Positions 36,118-51,263 of a stretch of DNA of 64,000 nt are shown here, piece after piece. A program made the position numbers and the translations under genes. The notes under the pieces were generated by a model. That model ran no database searches. It had not been told where the DNA came from and saw only the letters and a program-made list of their open reading frames with translations. Origin of the DNA: Flabesymbios commensalis (lineage: Eukaryota; Annelida; Polychaeta; Terebellida; Flabelligeridae); assembly GCA_964017125.1 (NCBI GenBank), contig OZ024902.1, forward strand, positions 57,443,693 to 57,507,692. The letters run 5' to 3'. How positions within the stretch are numbered: position 1 is the first letter of the stretch; every line of letters starts with the position of its first letter.

Positions 36118-36742
36118 ATCACCCCCAGACATGCCCAGACGGTCGTAGACTTTGGTTTTCCTATGCAATATAATGCTGAAACACCTTGCCCTTCACATAG
36201 CTCCTATATCCTCGGGTCGGATAGTCCCCAGAGTAACAATAACGGGGTAGCTCTGTTCTAGCCGCAGTGGCTGAAACAGGTTTGGCCACATATTGACCCC
36301 ATACAAAATCATGGGACGGTCATATGTAAGAAAATGTTTTTTTAAGAATCAGTATCACATTTTAGCTACGAGGTCGCATGCTCAGCTCATTTTTTTCAGC
36401 ACAGTCATTAAAAAGTTATGAACATTTTTCAGACCTTGGGGTCGAGATCGCTCTCACTCACCGCCATGTTGAAAAACGTTCATTGTCATATTCCTAAATT
36501 GCGGGGACTATCCTTCTGTGATCACCCCTGGTTTGGGGCTGTTCACTATATAGTGTTAATTTTACGTCCCAATAGCGATTTCGGCAAACTGTGGACGGAC
36601 AGACGACGGACAACTCGCCAAGACGAAAGCTCAGCTGATCTTTGAACGAAAGAGCTGTAAAAATGAGAGGATGTGATTTGTTATCTTGCATTGTAGTTTA
36701 CCTGAAACTGAAAGTTTTTTCCTGCACAAAACAGAGAATTTT
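36118..36742. other. No gene recognised
   Basis: Mixed-composition sequence with no domain-like frame. Confidence 0.4.
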
Positions 36743-37002
36743 CTGAATATAGGACCTTCTGAATATATCTGAATATAGGACCTTCTGAACATAGAACCTT
36801 CTGAATATAGGACCTTTTAATCAAATATTTTCTGAACCTAGGACCTTTTGAACATAGGACCTTCTGAATATAGGACCTTCTGAACATAGAACCTTCTGAA
36901 CATAGGACCTTCTGAATATAGAACCTTCTGAACATAGAACCTTTTGAACAAAATATTTTCTGAACGTAGAACCTTCTGAACATAGAACCTTCTGAACATA
37001 GG
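36743..37002. repeat. 16-bp minisatellite, inverted relative to 33347-33536
   Basis: Units read GGACCTTCTGAATATA/CATA, the complement of TATGTTCAGAAGGTCC. About 16 units, some interrupted (TCAAATATTTTCTGAAC). The overlapping minus-strand frames are repeat artefacts. Confidence 0.95.
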
Positions 37003-37129
37003 GCAATCACCATATTGCATATGTAGATTGGTAAACTACAAGAGCAGCGACAGGCGTTTGCATAGCCATACCCCCTAATATTAGAGAGGTTTGAGTGTAC
37101 CCTCTTAAAAGCGCTCCAAATATACAATT

Positions 37130-37250
37130 CGTCTCTATTTTTTGCTATTAACATTTAATTTCGTGTTTTGGATATATTGACGTTTAAAAAATGTTGGTGT
37201 GGTTGAGTTGTGGGGGGGGCGGGGGGATGCACGTAGGGTGCCTGTAGCCT
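37130..37250 (-). repeat. Inverted fragment of the 29600-30720 repeat
   Basis: The minus strand gives the poly-C run followed by AACTCAACCACACCAACATT, as at 29634-29653. Confidence 0.6.
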
Positions 37251-38445
37251 GTGGCCTAAATCAACACTAATTTTTTGTTATTGATCATAATTATGCTACA
37301 TTATTTATTGTACTGCTTATGTAACGTTTAGCTTTGTATAAAGCAACTGTTGGTTATTCAGTTTTTAATCCTCGGTAAAAAATGTATATGTGTATGCCAA
37401 AATCATGGCGAATAAATTATTGAAACATCACACTCTATGATAGGTCTAAAACAACAAAAACTGTAATATAATAATCAATGAAATATTTTATTCAAGGTGA
37501 TATATGTATCAGATCCGGTTGATGCCATTTAGTTATTTTTTTCCACCTCGTGGTGTTACTGTTTATTCCAAAGCGGGCAGAAAAATGAGAACAGGAAGGA
37601 AATAAATTGCATTAACTAGTATAATATAAAATTTGAGATACCAAACAGCTAATTAGTTTAGGCCTACGTATGGAGAGTATTGCGTACAATTTATCTTGAT
37701 ATTTATATAAACTGCTATGAACTGTATGACATGAAACATATATTCTCTTTCATTTAATTTATTCATTAATTAATACTGCAGTAAAGCATGGTTAACTCAT
37801 GCAGTACTTTGCAGAACTATAAATCGCTTGCAAAACATTCTGGTCTTAGCATACCATTCTCGCCTAAAGTGCAGAAGATTCCACGACATTTCATTTTTTT
37901 TAAAATCGCTTATCTCCAGTCTGAAACAAAGATATATATATCAGAAAAGTGGAAAGTAAGCATAAATTCAGTACAAATAACGTGTGTAACATTATACACT
38001 TATACTAAACCAGCTGAGTCGTTATGCTTTGCTGAACCATATAATAATAATATTTACATTGCGGATTCGATGTCAAAGAAGGAACATCAGAATAGAGTTC
38101 AGAAAACTATCATGAAAATAAAAAATTATAAAATTAATTTGAAATAAAAAATGTAATCTTTTTTTAATTAAATTATTTTAAACTTGAAAAAATGATATTA
38201 TTCTCAAAAGGTATATTTTAGCAATAAAAATAATTACAGATTAATTTTTATTCAATTGTTTACAATTTATTCAAAAAAGACTTTTACTTAACAAGTGATA
38301 GGGGTTTTTCCCATTCGGGCGAACTTATGACATCACCCATAGAATTCCTAGAGCGGCAATGTATACGAATACGACAACAATAGCCGCTATATATGGTGGG
38401 ATACAAATAAACGTACTAGAGTTCGTATACGTGTCCGCGTGTATG
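37251..38445. other. Downstream flank of the chitin-binding gene, nothing supported
   Basis: AT-rich. A plus-strand open frame at 37788-38147 (119 aa) has no recognised domain and a biased, AT-driven composition. No further exon of the minus-strand chitin-binding gene was found here. Confidence 0.4.
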
Positions 38446-38519
38446 TAGACCTGGAAGGCCTAAGTCGTAAGTGGAGCAACGTAGGTCGCTCCATTTACGA
38501 CTTAGGCCTTCCAGGTCTA
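38446..38519. repeat. Hairpin with 32-bp arms
   Basis: TAGACCTGGAAGGCCTAAGT... at 38446-38477 pairs with 38488-38519 with one mismatch around a 10-base loop (AACGTAGGTC). The read-through stop codon of the last chitin-binding exon (38495-38497) lies inside the right arm. Confidence 0.9.
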
Positions 38520-38601
38520 GTGTATATGTGAAGAAATGTATTTTTGCTACATTCGTATATAGGCCCATGTGAAGGTAACTTTAATGTCGATGTATTTTTA
38601 C

Positions 38602-42193
<3,592 letters not shown>

Positions 42194-42238
42194 TTTGGAA
42201 ATATTGATACGTCTGTGGCTTGGTCGAGCAGTATAAGG

Positions 42239-42247
42239 CCTTATATA
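42239..42247 (-). promoter_or_regulatory. TATA-like box of the chitin-binding gene
   Basis: The minus strand reads TATATAAGG, 46 bp upstream of the ATG. At the usual 25-30 bp spacing the transcript would start about 15-20 nt before the ATG. A second TATATAAGC-like match lies about 65 bp further upstream. Confidence 0.5.
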
Positions 42248-43087
42248 CCTAGTAAATGTTTGGTGCGTCTTATTATAAAGACCTGTGGTTTTTGGTCATT
42301 CGGAATATGGCTTATATACCTATCAAATTCATCTAGACACGTGGAGGTTTGTGATTGGTCAGATGATTTCTAACTGATGTAGGACACCGGTTCCATGTCA
42401 TCAGTTCTAGTTCCACGAATTCTGTCACCACTCTCTAGTTATGTAATTTAATAATTACTTTTACTTCTATTACTCATTGAACCAATTCACTGTATATAAT
42501 GGATTGTAGGTATAATTATGGTCCGGGTCATTAGGTGTGCTTGATGTGCTTAGCTTAAAATGTGCATAGATGTTGCATAATCTCTATAAATCAAACAAGA
42601 ATTTGGTTGTCATGTGCTGCCCGGTGATGTACATAATTATTATAGCTACTCACACTGAAAGCACACACTTTAAAGTAAAAACATATTTTAAAAATAGGTT
42701 ATTTAAAATGTATTTCTCTGTAAAAATATGTTGTAAACTCAATGAATAATATATTTAGCACGCGTAAATTCGAAGCGTTACTCTTATTATTTGCAGGAGG
42801 CTGAGCCCGTGGTAGGTAAGAATCGGACAGTTTAACGTCAGGAAACGTTACGCCAAACCAAGCAGAAACCTAGTGATTACACAACTTCGTGTAATTATTG
42901 AAACAACGACCGCGACGTTGGACCAGCATCAGTGTGGGTGTTGATCTGGGCCAAGATCGCATCTGTAATGGGATGAATACACATTGACATAATTGACATA
43001 ATTATCTGATTATATCAGTGCTCAATGAGTTTCGCTGATAAATGTGGATATTTGTTAATATTACTTATAGCTATCATTCAATACCTA
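42248..43087. other. Upstream flank of the chitin-binding gene
   Basis: AT-rich, no gene seen. A fragment of the CCAGCAAAC family (CGACGTTGGACCAGCATC) is at about 42911-42930. Confidence 0.4.
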
Positions 43088-45065
43088 TAGTGTAGGGTCT
43101 TATGTCAGTAAATGTGGTTCCGTGGGAATTGCATGTTAATTATTGACACCCATGTTAAATTTGAATAAAAAAATTAATACTGAACAAAATAAAATAGGGT
43201 GTCATTTTCTTCTAAAGCTCTAAAGGTCATTTCCTGGGTCTTAAAGGTCATGACCCAAAAAACACACGGAGATTTTTTAAAACGTTTGTATTTCAAGGTA
43301 ATATAGTAGTATTATATAGCAAATTGAAGGAAATTGGCCCGAAATAGTCAAAATTCATAATTAACAAATATTCTGAAGCTTAAAAGGTCTTTTCCAGTCG
43401 CTTGAAGGTCATAACCCTAAACACAGATATAGTCCATAGGCCAGAATTGGTCACCGTAAAATTAGGGGTTAGGGTTACGAAACGTCTGTCGTTGCAGTTG
43501 TTGCTGACCAATCTACACATGCAATATACCATATAAAAGATAACGAAATATCCGTTCTACTGATGTATCGCATGCTGCAGTAGATTAAACAGTTAATCTA
43601 CACTTACGTTTAAACATTTTTCTCAAATTCAAATGATCAAAATCGAAAACAAAACAAACTAGTAAACATGGTCAATGGAAACGACTTAATAAAAACATAA
43701 TTATTGGCCATATATATATATATGACCTATGTTTTCTATACCCAGATGTGTATATTCTTAAAACTGAGTGGTATATAGATTTTGTACATTGCACATTGCA
43801 TATATATTTTTAAACGAAAGTATATTGCAATATTGCAGACTTTTTTGAAAATGTGTGTATTTATCCTGGGTTGAAATATGAAACATTGAACTTTGCTCTA
43901 CAATTAAGTCTATATTTTTTTACCCGCTTGTTTTTACATAATTGGTGTGTACTAAATTTGAATCTGTCGGATAAAATTATATATTTGATGTCCTTTATTT
44001 TTAAATCAGCAAAACAAAAAATGGCCGCCAAAACCACATCTTTTCTATATTTTTGTTACAAATTCTTGCACGATTTCTGGTTTCTGTATGATTTTGCGTT
44101 GATAAATTTATGTCTCATGTTTTTCAATCAAAATGACTTTTATTTGACCATCAAATTTAAAATGGTTATCACCAACAGACAAATAAAAGTGTCTTTTTAT
44201 GAACGTGAACTATAATATCATAAACAACATTTGTTTAATGGAAATCGAAAAAGTAGACTACGTATTACGGTAGATTAGGTTGCAAGACATTTGAATCTGC
44301 GTTTAAGTACAGTAGATTCTAACATGCTTTGATGTGCTTAGTCTTGAGAGTGACATCATTATTTTAATAGTAACGATGCAAAATGACGTTCATCTTGGAT
44401 TTTACAAAAAACTATAGGTCAGACGATGAACAATAACCGCCAGAAATGCTTGTTTCGGCCACCTAGTTGCACAAAATCAACAAATTGAGTAATTCCGAAA
44501 GGTTAAATCTACATTTTGGTACTTGTTCATATGAAGGTAAATTTCGCGGCCATATTGGCTTTTTTCTTTCAAATTTCCTCGTCAGTAACGTTTAGTTTAG
44601 GTACCCCTCATAAAAGCGGTAAAAAAAATTCGTCCCTATTTTTTACTGGTAACATCTCATTTTATGTTTTTGACATAGCAAAGATAAAACAAGTGATGAG
44701 TAGTTTGGGGGGGGGGGGAGCATGGTGACCGATCAATGGACTAATATGTATATTTGAAAACTTTGCAATAGTTGACCTTGAAATGACCTTCGAGGGCTTT
44801 CAAAATCTTATTTCATTTGTTTTTAATTTTATGATATTTCCTGAACAATTTCGATCATTTTGATATGTTACACGATTAGTAAGACATGTGTTTAGAAAAA
44901 GACATCTAGGGGTCATGACCTCCAGGGGTCGAAAAATGACCTTAAGGTGACCTAAAAAAATGACACCCTATTTTTTTGGAATCAGCATAAAATTCTGATC
45001 AAGAAAAACGTAGGTGACAAGAAATAACACGAGATTCCCACGGAATTACATAAGACCCTACACTA
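43088..45065. mobile_element. 2-kb foldback-type element with long inverted ends
   Basis: The termini are TAGTGTAGGGTCTTATGT at 43088 and its complement ending at 45065, each followed by CCGTGGGAAT. The left end has a 14-base insertion between those blocks. Further in, AATAGGGTGTCATTTTC, AAAGGTCAT and GGTCATGACCC are mirrored, giving imperfect inverted repeats of about 180 bp. The interior is non-coding AT-rich sequence with CCATATTGGC/ATGGCCGCC motifs and a poly-G run (about 44708-44719). Relatives of the interior are at 29600-30720, 32965-33180 (inverted) and 59030-59250. Confidence 0.75.
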
Positions 45066-45092
45066 CTAATCCATACCAGCCATTCCTTACGA

Positions 45093-45171
45093 GGAGCTCT
45101 ACTTTCTTAGCTGTGAAAAGGGTCGAGGCCGAAGGCCGAGGCCTTTTTCACAGCTAAGAAAGTAGAGCTCC
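45093..45171. repeat. Hairpin with 29-30 bp arms
   Basis: GGAGCTCTACTTTCTTAGCT... (45093-45121) is inverted at 45142-45171 with a single-base length difference. The loop GTCGAGGCCGAAGGCCGAG is itself palindromic. Confidence 0.92.
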
Positions 45172-46197
45172 GAGGGTTTTAACTGACTTAAAACACATCC
45201 GAGGACCCCTAATAATCAACAGCTTAGTTCAACTGACTGATTATAGTACGATAAAGGCCTACCATAATAATTGGTCTACTTGGCCAACAATAACCCCTAT
45301 ATTCCCGGCTTAGAATGTAGCAGTCGGACAAAGAAAATATTGTAGTGGTGTGTTTTTACAAATGTTTACTTTTTAGCAGTATTTGATTTTTAAAAATAAC
45401 TGTTTCCGGCATTTCTATTTCCGGCGAGTTTATATTTGTATATGGTATGTAAAAACAATAGTATATTATATGGCATATGGTATATTAAATTTTATAGTAT
45501 AATTGACAGAAAAGCGTAGAAATCAACAAAATGAAAAATCTGCAGAATTTATATACATAGTCTAACACTAACTAGGCAATATAGATCCTCTAATGACAGA
45601 TATACGAAATATAAAAAAATTGGCATGGAAAACATATAATTATTTTATTGTATGGTAATAACAAATTATTTACGTTTAATTCAACACCGGTACCACCATT
45701 GAATAAAATTTTCAGTTATGTAATCTTCCAATCGCCACCCTTCTCCACAACAAATAATAATACTATGTAGTATGCACATTAAATACAATTTGACAGCACC
45801 CACCTAAATGTAAAATATTAATAAAGGTTGGTAATATGTTAATAAATCAGTTAATAAATGAGTCAACACTGTTCCAAATTTTTTATTCTTTTTTTTTCTT
45901 TTGGAAATATTACATCACTTGCTAATATCAAATGTATTTCGACTGTTCTTATAAAAAATATTTTTTATTTATATGAAAAAATTAAATTTAAATATTGTGA
46001 ACAAATTGTTTTTTTCAGGATGATTAAATACCAATTGAAGGGTTCCTTGCAAGAACCTGTTATCTCATGTTTTTGTGAAACTGAGAAAAACGCGTTTAAA
46101 GTTTTTACCTTAAAAATGTCCACAAAACATTGATTTTGGCTTGAAATGGAACATTTTCGATGTGGATGTGTAGAAATAACACCACTGTGTTAAGTAG
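45172..46197. other. No gene recognised
   Basis: Very AT-rich. The plus-strand frame at 45858-46133 is not protein-like. Confidence 0.4.
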
Positions 46198-48207
46198 ATT
46201 TATTTGTTTTAGCGGTGAAATACTAGCACATATGATTCGAGTAAATAAAAATATAAAAGGATTGAAAATTATGAACCAAATGATTAAATTATTACAGTAC
46301 GCGGATGATACTTTGGGAACTGTCCAAGATGAAATATCAGCAAAACATTTTTTACAGGTTATTATATATTTTGGACATATTTCAGGGTTGACACTAAATA
46401 TGACTAAAACCGAGGCAGTGTGGCTAGGAGTAAATCGAAATCGAACAGACAAGCCCTTAAATATTAGATGGCCAGCACTTCCGATCAAAGTATTGGGCGC
46501 TTATTTCGGTTATGACAGGGAATTATACGAAAAAAGAAATTTCGGGGATAAAATAGATAAAGCAAAACAGATTATTAACATGTTGAAACAAAGAGATTTG
46601 TCGCTTATTGGACGCGTACAAATTATTAAAACATTTATTACTTCATTATTCCAATATTCTATATCTGCGGTAGACATACCAGAAACCTATATAAAAGAAG
46701 TGGAATAAGTTATATATGCATTTGTGTGGAAGGATAAAAAAGAAAGATTAAAGCGTAGGGTTTTGATAAAAAATAAAGAAGAGGCCGGACTTAAAGTTCC
46801 ATCATTTAAATTTATAGTAGACTCAGTCAAGTTAAAATGTTTTTTGCAAATATTTGACAGTGATAGCGAACAGGTATGGGCACTACTGGTTAGACAATAT
46901 TTCAAAACAAATAATTTAGATTTATCAGCCGCTATTAAATGTCCAGAATTAGGTACTTGTACAAAAAATCTGATTTTCCCATCTTTTTATACTAAAACTT
47001 TCCAGTTGTTGGATGAACTTATAGAAACTGAACCATGTGGAAAAGAATTGTTTATTTGGTATAACCCTGGGATAAAAATAAACAACACCAGTATTTTCTG
47101 GAAACGTTTTTTTGGCATAGGAATTCTGTATATATGTGACGTGCTCGAGCCAGATGGATCTACGAAAGCCTTTGAACAATGGCTACATAAAGGTTTAACA
47201 CACACACAGGGATTTTTTGAATTGGGCAGGGTTGGTTTCATGTCTAAAAAAAGTAGTATATTTTTACAAAATAATTTAAATACAAGAACTATAAAATCAG
47301 GTTTGAGATTTAATAACCAGGAATGTTTAATTAGTGAGGGTAAAATTAGCCAGAAAATTGTTTATAATGGGATTTTGGAGCTACGGAATATAGATGTACA
47401 TGTACCTCGCATTGTAAGATACTCAGAAAACTCGGGGGATGTAAATTGGAGTTTAATCTTTTCTAGGGTATATAAAGTAAGTTTGGAAGTGAAGTTAATT
47501 GAGATTTAGTACTGCTTTTTACATGATATACTTATAAATATTTTTTGGCTTAACACATGGAAACTTCGAGAAGATTGGTTATGTACATTTTGTAATGAAG
47601 AAATTGAAGATTCAGGCCATTTATTTTGGGAGTGTCATTTTACACAATTGTTTTGGAAGGATTTTTTAAATAATATTTTACATGGGAAACAAGTGGCAAA
47701 AAATGATATATTTTTTGGTACAGAGAATATGAAGGAGAGTTTCCAGATTTTATCGGCCAAAAAATTTATTTACATTTCCAGATTTTCAGAAACAATACCT
47801 TTATTTCATGAGTTTAAGGTGTACATTGAGAATGTAAAAAAATAGAGTATATTATTACTAAGAAAAACGGAAAATGGACTAGGTGGAATCCAATTTGGAA
47901 CTAAAATTTTAAATAGATACATTTGTTTGAATGTTTGTTATTAGGCTATTTTTATAATTATGTGTAATTAGGGGTGTGCCAGCAGGCGCGCGGTTCTTAG
48001 CAGGGGTTGATTTAGAGTTGGTGGTCCAGAGTCGGAAACGATGCGCCAACACTGGTCAGCACTGGTTCGGGGTCTCGTGTTTGCTGGGAACCACGGACGA
48101 TAATCATAATGGTTTATTATTTGTATTGTTTGTAATAATGAATAATTTGTATACATGTATGAATGTTTTGATATGTGGTTTGTAAATAAAAATATTATAA
48201 AAAAAGT
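46198..48207 (+). mobile_element. 5'-truncated L1/Tx1-like LINE
   Basis: One reading frame from about 46198 to 47845 encodes the C-terminal part of an ORF2 protein. It starts with GEILAHMIRVNKNIKGLKI, then the catalytic LLQYADDT (YADD 46298-46309), SGLTLNMTKTEAVWLG, IKVLGAYF, and LSLIGRVQIIKTFITSLFQY. The post-RT region AFVWKDKKERLKRRVL leads to a C-terminal zinc knuckle CTFCNEEIEDSGHLFWEC (about 47586-47640). The frame has only two in-frame stops (46706-46708 and 47507-47509) and no frameshift, so the copy is fairly young. The 3' untranslated part ends with AATAAA (48184-48189) and a short A-run. Everything upstream of mid-RT is missing, as expected for incomplete reverse transcription. A palindromic MITE has inserted in the 3' part. 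Confidence 0.85.
47979..48088. mobile_element. CCAGCAAAC-family MITE inside the LINE 3' region
   Basis: Left CCAGCAGGCGCGCGGTTCTT, right CTCGTGTTTGCTGGG, with CGCCAACACTGGTCAGCACTG between. It interrupts the LINE 3' untranslated region, so it is younger than that insertion. Confidence 0.65.
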
Positions 48208-49193
48208 AGATTGTGAAATAATCGCAAATTTATTTGCATATGAAAATTAGCAGACATAACATGTTTTTGCATTTTGAATTTTCAAGCAAGAATATATCAA
48301 CTTGAGATAACACTTTACTACATCACACATTGTGTAATGTTGACTGTACACTTCATACATGCATAAATTATATGTTAACTCTTCATACACAGTTTAATCA
48401 ATTGGTGCATTGATGTTTTGAGTTGAAATAGCTTGGTATGTCGACATAGCCTATGTACATATACTGTTTTTTGTAGGTAAAAACAGGTTAAAAGATAAGT
48501 CATGTTACCCATCGGACAATAGATCACAATAACTATAGATTTTTAAAAACTATTTTGCATGCATGTACATATACACAGGGTCAGAAAAATTGATTCGTAT
48601 TTCCCGGGTTGCTTTGAATAGTTATACAAAGGTTCCATCTTGGACAAGAAATATTAAAACAACATATTTTCTAAAGACCTTGTGTGAGATGTTAGCAGTG
48701 TCACCTCAAACTTTATTTTGATTTTTTATTTTGTGTCCAATTATATACATCAAATTATCATATCCAAATACACCCGTATATAGAAATGAATGATGTTGCA
48801 CTATGCATTTCTGGTACTATTCAGAAGTTCGTTATCATGTTATATTTCGTCCAAATAAGTGATACACATAGAAAGCCAATAAAAGACAATCGTTTTGTAT
48901 CTAAAATTATCGTTATCAACTTATCTTAATGTATATGAATGCACATTAAACTACATGCATTGGTGCAGTAGGATCCCCATGGGACAGCTAATAAAAAGAA
49001 GAGATAAATTAATGGGAACATTTTTGTATGAAGTGAAACATGAAAATACATATGCTTGAACCTTCGATTTGCTTGGAAAATAACTATCATTATTGTAGAT
49101 TTCGGATAACATACTTAAATGGACATGGCCACTGAGTAACTCTTTGAACATTAGTGTTAAAGGGACATGATTACCACCTACTGTTATAGTCAG
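48208..49193. other. No gene recognised
   Basis: About 1 kb of AT-rich sequence without supported features. Confidence 0.4.
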
Positions 49194-49288
49194 CCAGCAT
49201 ACACAAAACATTTGTAATACATTTATACAACGTCTTCGACATTGGTCCAACATTGCATAAATGTTATACTAATGTTTCGTGTCCAGTT
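49194..49288. mobile_element. CCAGCAAAC palindromic MITE
   Basis: Starts CCAGCATACACAAAACATTT, centre CAACGTCTTCGACATTGG, ends TGTTTCGTGTCCAG. Slightly decayed family member. Confidence 0.7.
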
Positions 49289-49609
49289 CAGACTTGCCAT
49301 ATGCATCTACAGTTGGTTATTTAGAACTGTCAATAATAAACATTATTATACCAACATTTGTTAACAATGAACATTAAAATTCACTAGCTGTTGATGTACC
49401 TAGCAAGTTTCGACTTCATCACAACCAGACTTAAAAGCAGGTGGTGATCATGTCCCTTTAACTTTAATGATCTATGAGTCATAATGCTGCATAGCCTTGA
49501 AAGAACTTAAAGTAAGGATATCAGTCACAAGGCAATGCTACAGAGTCAGGCCCTCGTGAAAACAAAATTATTATTCAACACATTGCAGAGTCTTATAACG
49601 CCAGCAAGT

Positions 49610-50080
49610 ACTACATGTATTTGTACTTTATTTTACGAGAGCTTTCCTTCTCGATGATCTTAATAATTTGATGCAGATTATCCTGGCATTCTCTGACAAT
49701 AAGCTAAGATCCTCAGTAAAGCTTACAGGATGGTTTACTAGACCCGCTGCTAATATCATTAATGTTCGTTTGTGCGTCAGCATATGCACGAACATCTTCA
49801 TAGAATTCACGAAATGTTTGGGCGATAAATTTGTGTTGTTTTTGGAGCTGGTCGTTCAGTCTGTCGTTTGCGGCCAAACGGTTGAATGACAAGTTTTTCT
49901 TTCCCAGACTTTTCCCAGTCTTCCAATCTTCATCGAGTTTTGTTTTGTATTTATATTCACCAACCTTGTCCATTCCTCTCCATCTAACTGCATCTCTGAC
50001 TGTCACTTTTTCTTTCAACGTGTTCACATTTCTTTTGACAAGTTTTGAAGACGTTCAAGTCCGAAAAATTCACCACTCAG
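49610..50080 (-). pseudogene. Unassigned coding-like stretch, frame interrupted near its end
   Basis: The minus frame from about 50078 to 49713 reads like protein: KLVKRNVNTLKEKVTV, WRGMDKVGEYKYKTKLDEDW, then QHKFIAQTFREFYEDVRAYA. Protein-like sequence then appears in another frame (QDNLHQIIKIIEKESSRKIK, about 49680-49620), so the coding frame looks shifted. It is rich in Lys/Glu, probably helical. No family recognised. It could be a decayed gene, a retrocopy or exons whose limits I cannot place. Confidence 0.35.
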
Positions 50081-50330
50081 CCTGGTGACAACTATTCTGG
50101 TGTTTTTAGTAACAGTCATGCAATTATGTAACAGTATGTTTTTTTTCTTTTCTCCAAAGCAGCAAAATCTTTCTCAGAGTCCACGACAGAGTGTCACGGT
50201 TCGGGACATTTATGGTCAATGCATGATAATCTCATCTTCCACAGCAAGTTATCTTACCCACGAGCACGCAGTGCGATACCTTGCTTTATCGCGCATAGTA
50301 TCCAACTATTTAAATAGCCAGATACCTTGA

Positions 50331-50647
50331 ATGTCGCGCGTCTCAAGACCGGTCAATCAGAAAGCGCTTGCCAGGTGGCTGAGAGCATAGATTGGTTGTT
50401 TCCGTTGATATGATCAGATAGATATATATAAGCTCGGAATCTCACGTTGATGGCATTGTGGTCCCAGCTCCCTAAATGGCGGCCACTATATCATTACTTG
50501 CCGCCATGACGAAATTCGGCACACCTCAATGTCCAAAATGAGAGAGTCCCAACTTGTCTATATAATACATCTAGTAACGGAAACAGGTACAGTGTAACTG
50601 GGCATGAGAGATGAGCAAGAGGTCAATTCTTCGCGACCTTTTTTAAC
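50331..50647. other. Mixed-composition spacer with a TATA-like run
   Basis: GATAGATATATATAAGCTCG at about 50415-50434 followed by ATGGCATTG. The frame after it is only about 20 codons. No promoter is claimed. Confidence 0.25.
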
Positions 50648-50926
50648 CTATTTATAAATCTGAAACATCAAATGAGGTTTGAATCTCAGACACACACCCA
50701 AGATGACTACATAGGCAGAATAACTGATTGTAGTACTCGATACGGCCAGGCTCATGCTGTCAGCACTCGCGTGAGACTGGCCAAGGGAAGATGGATAATC
50801 CCCACTCCCATGCAGAGTGTTTTTTGTTGTTGTAGAACATGGTGTAGCTAATTCATCCACGGTTTTGGTGGGGGAAACTGATGACAGACTCTTGTCAGTT
50901 GTCTTCTTTTTATGTGCACATATCAC
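50648..50926 (-). other. Unassigned minus-strand open frame, Ser/Thr-rich
   Basis: 92 codons, beginning MICAHKKKTTDKSLSSVSP with SHASADSMSLAVSSTTISYS further on. It lies between two coding-like stretches on the same strand and might be part of the same broken gene. No domain and no clear splice sites. Confidence 0.25.
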
Positions 50927-51263
50927 TTATTTTTTTATACTACACTCAGTCTTACTTGTCATTACATGATAACTATGCCGCAAACTATAACTGATGAACA
51001 ATTGATTTTATATTATTCTGTTATATATTATTTTATTATATAATTTTAATTCACTTGTGTGGTTGAAAGGCCTCGTAGAGGTCGTCTCGATCTGTTCCCG
51101 TGATGACATGTTGGACAATTTTCAATCAATGAATAAATATAAATAGATCAACCAGGTGCTACCAAAGTGCAAGGATGATAATTTTATTTTGCCCACCGCA
51201 CAAATCGAACCAAGAAACGAGGTGGTCACCATTAATATTTGTAGCATCCAAGGTGGAGAGAAT

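Noticed and set aside
36681-37154. 157-codon minus-strand frame with repeated FRRFYVQKVLCSEGSM units
   Set aside because: The 16-bp minisatellite reads open in every frame; the unit is not a multiple of three and the repeat also lies elsewhere in inverted form.
37788-38147. 119-codon plus-strand frame
   Set aside because: AT-driven Lys/Ile/Asn content, no domain and no splice signals. Kept only as a note because it begins with ATG.
50415-50480. TATATATAAG followed by ATG as a promoter and gene start
   Set aside because: The frame after the ATG is only about 20 codons and no acceptor or donor extends it.
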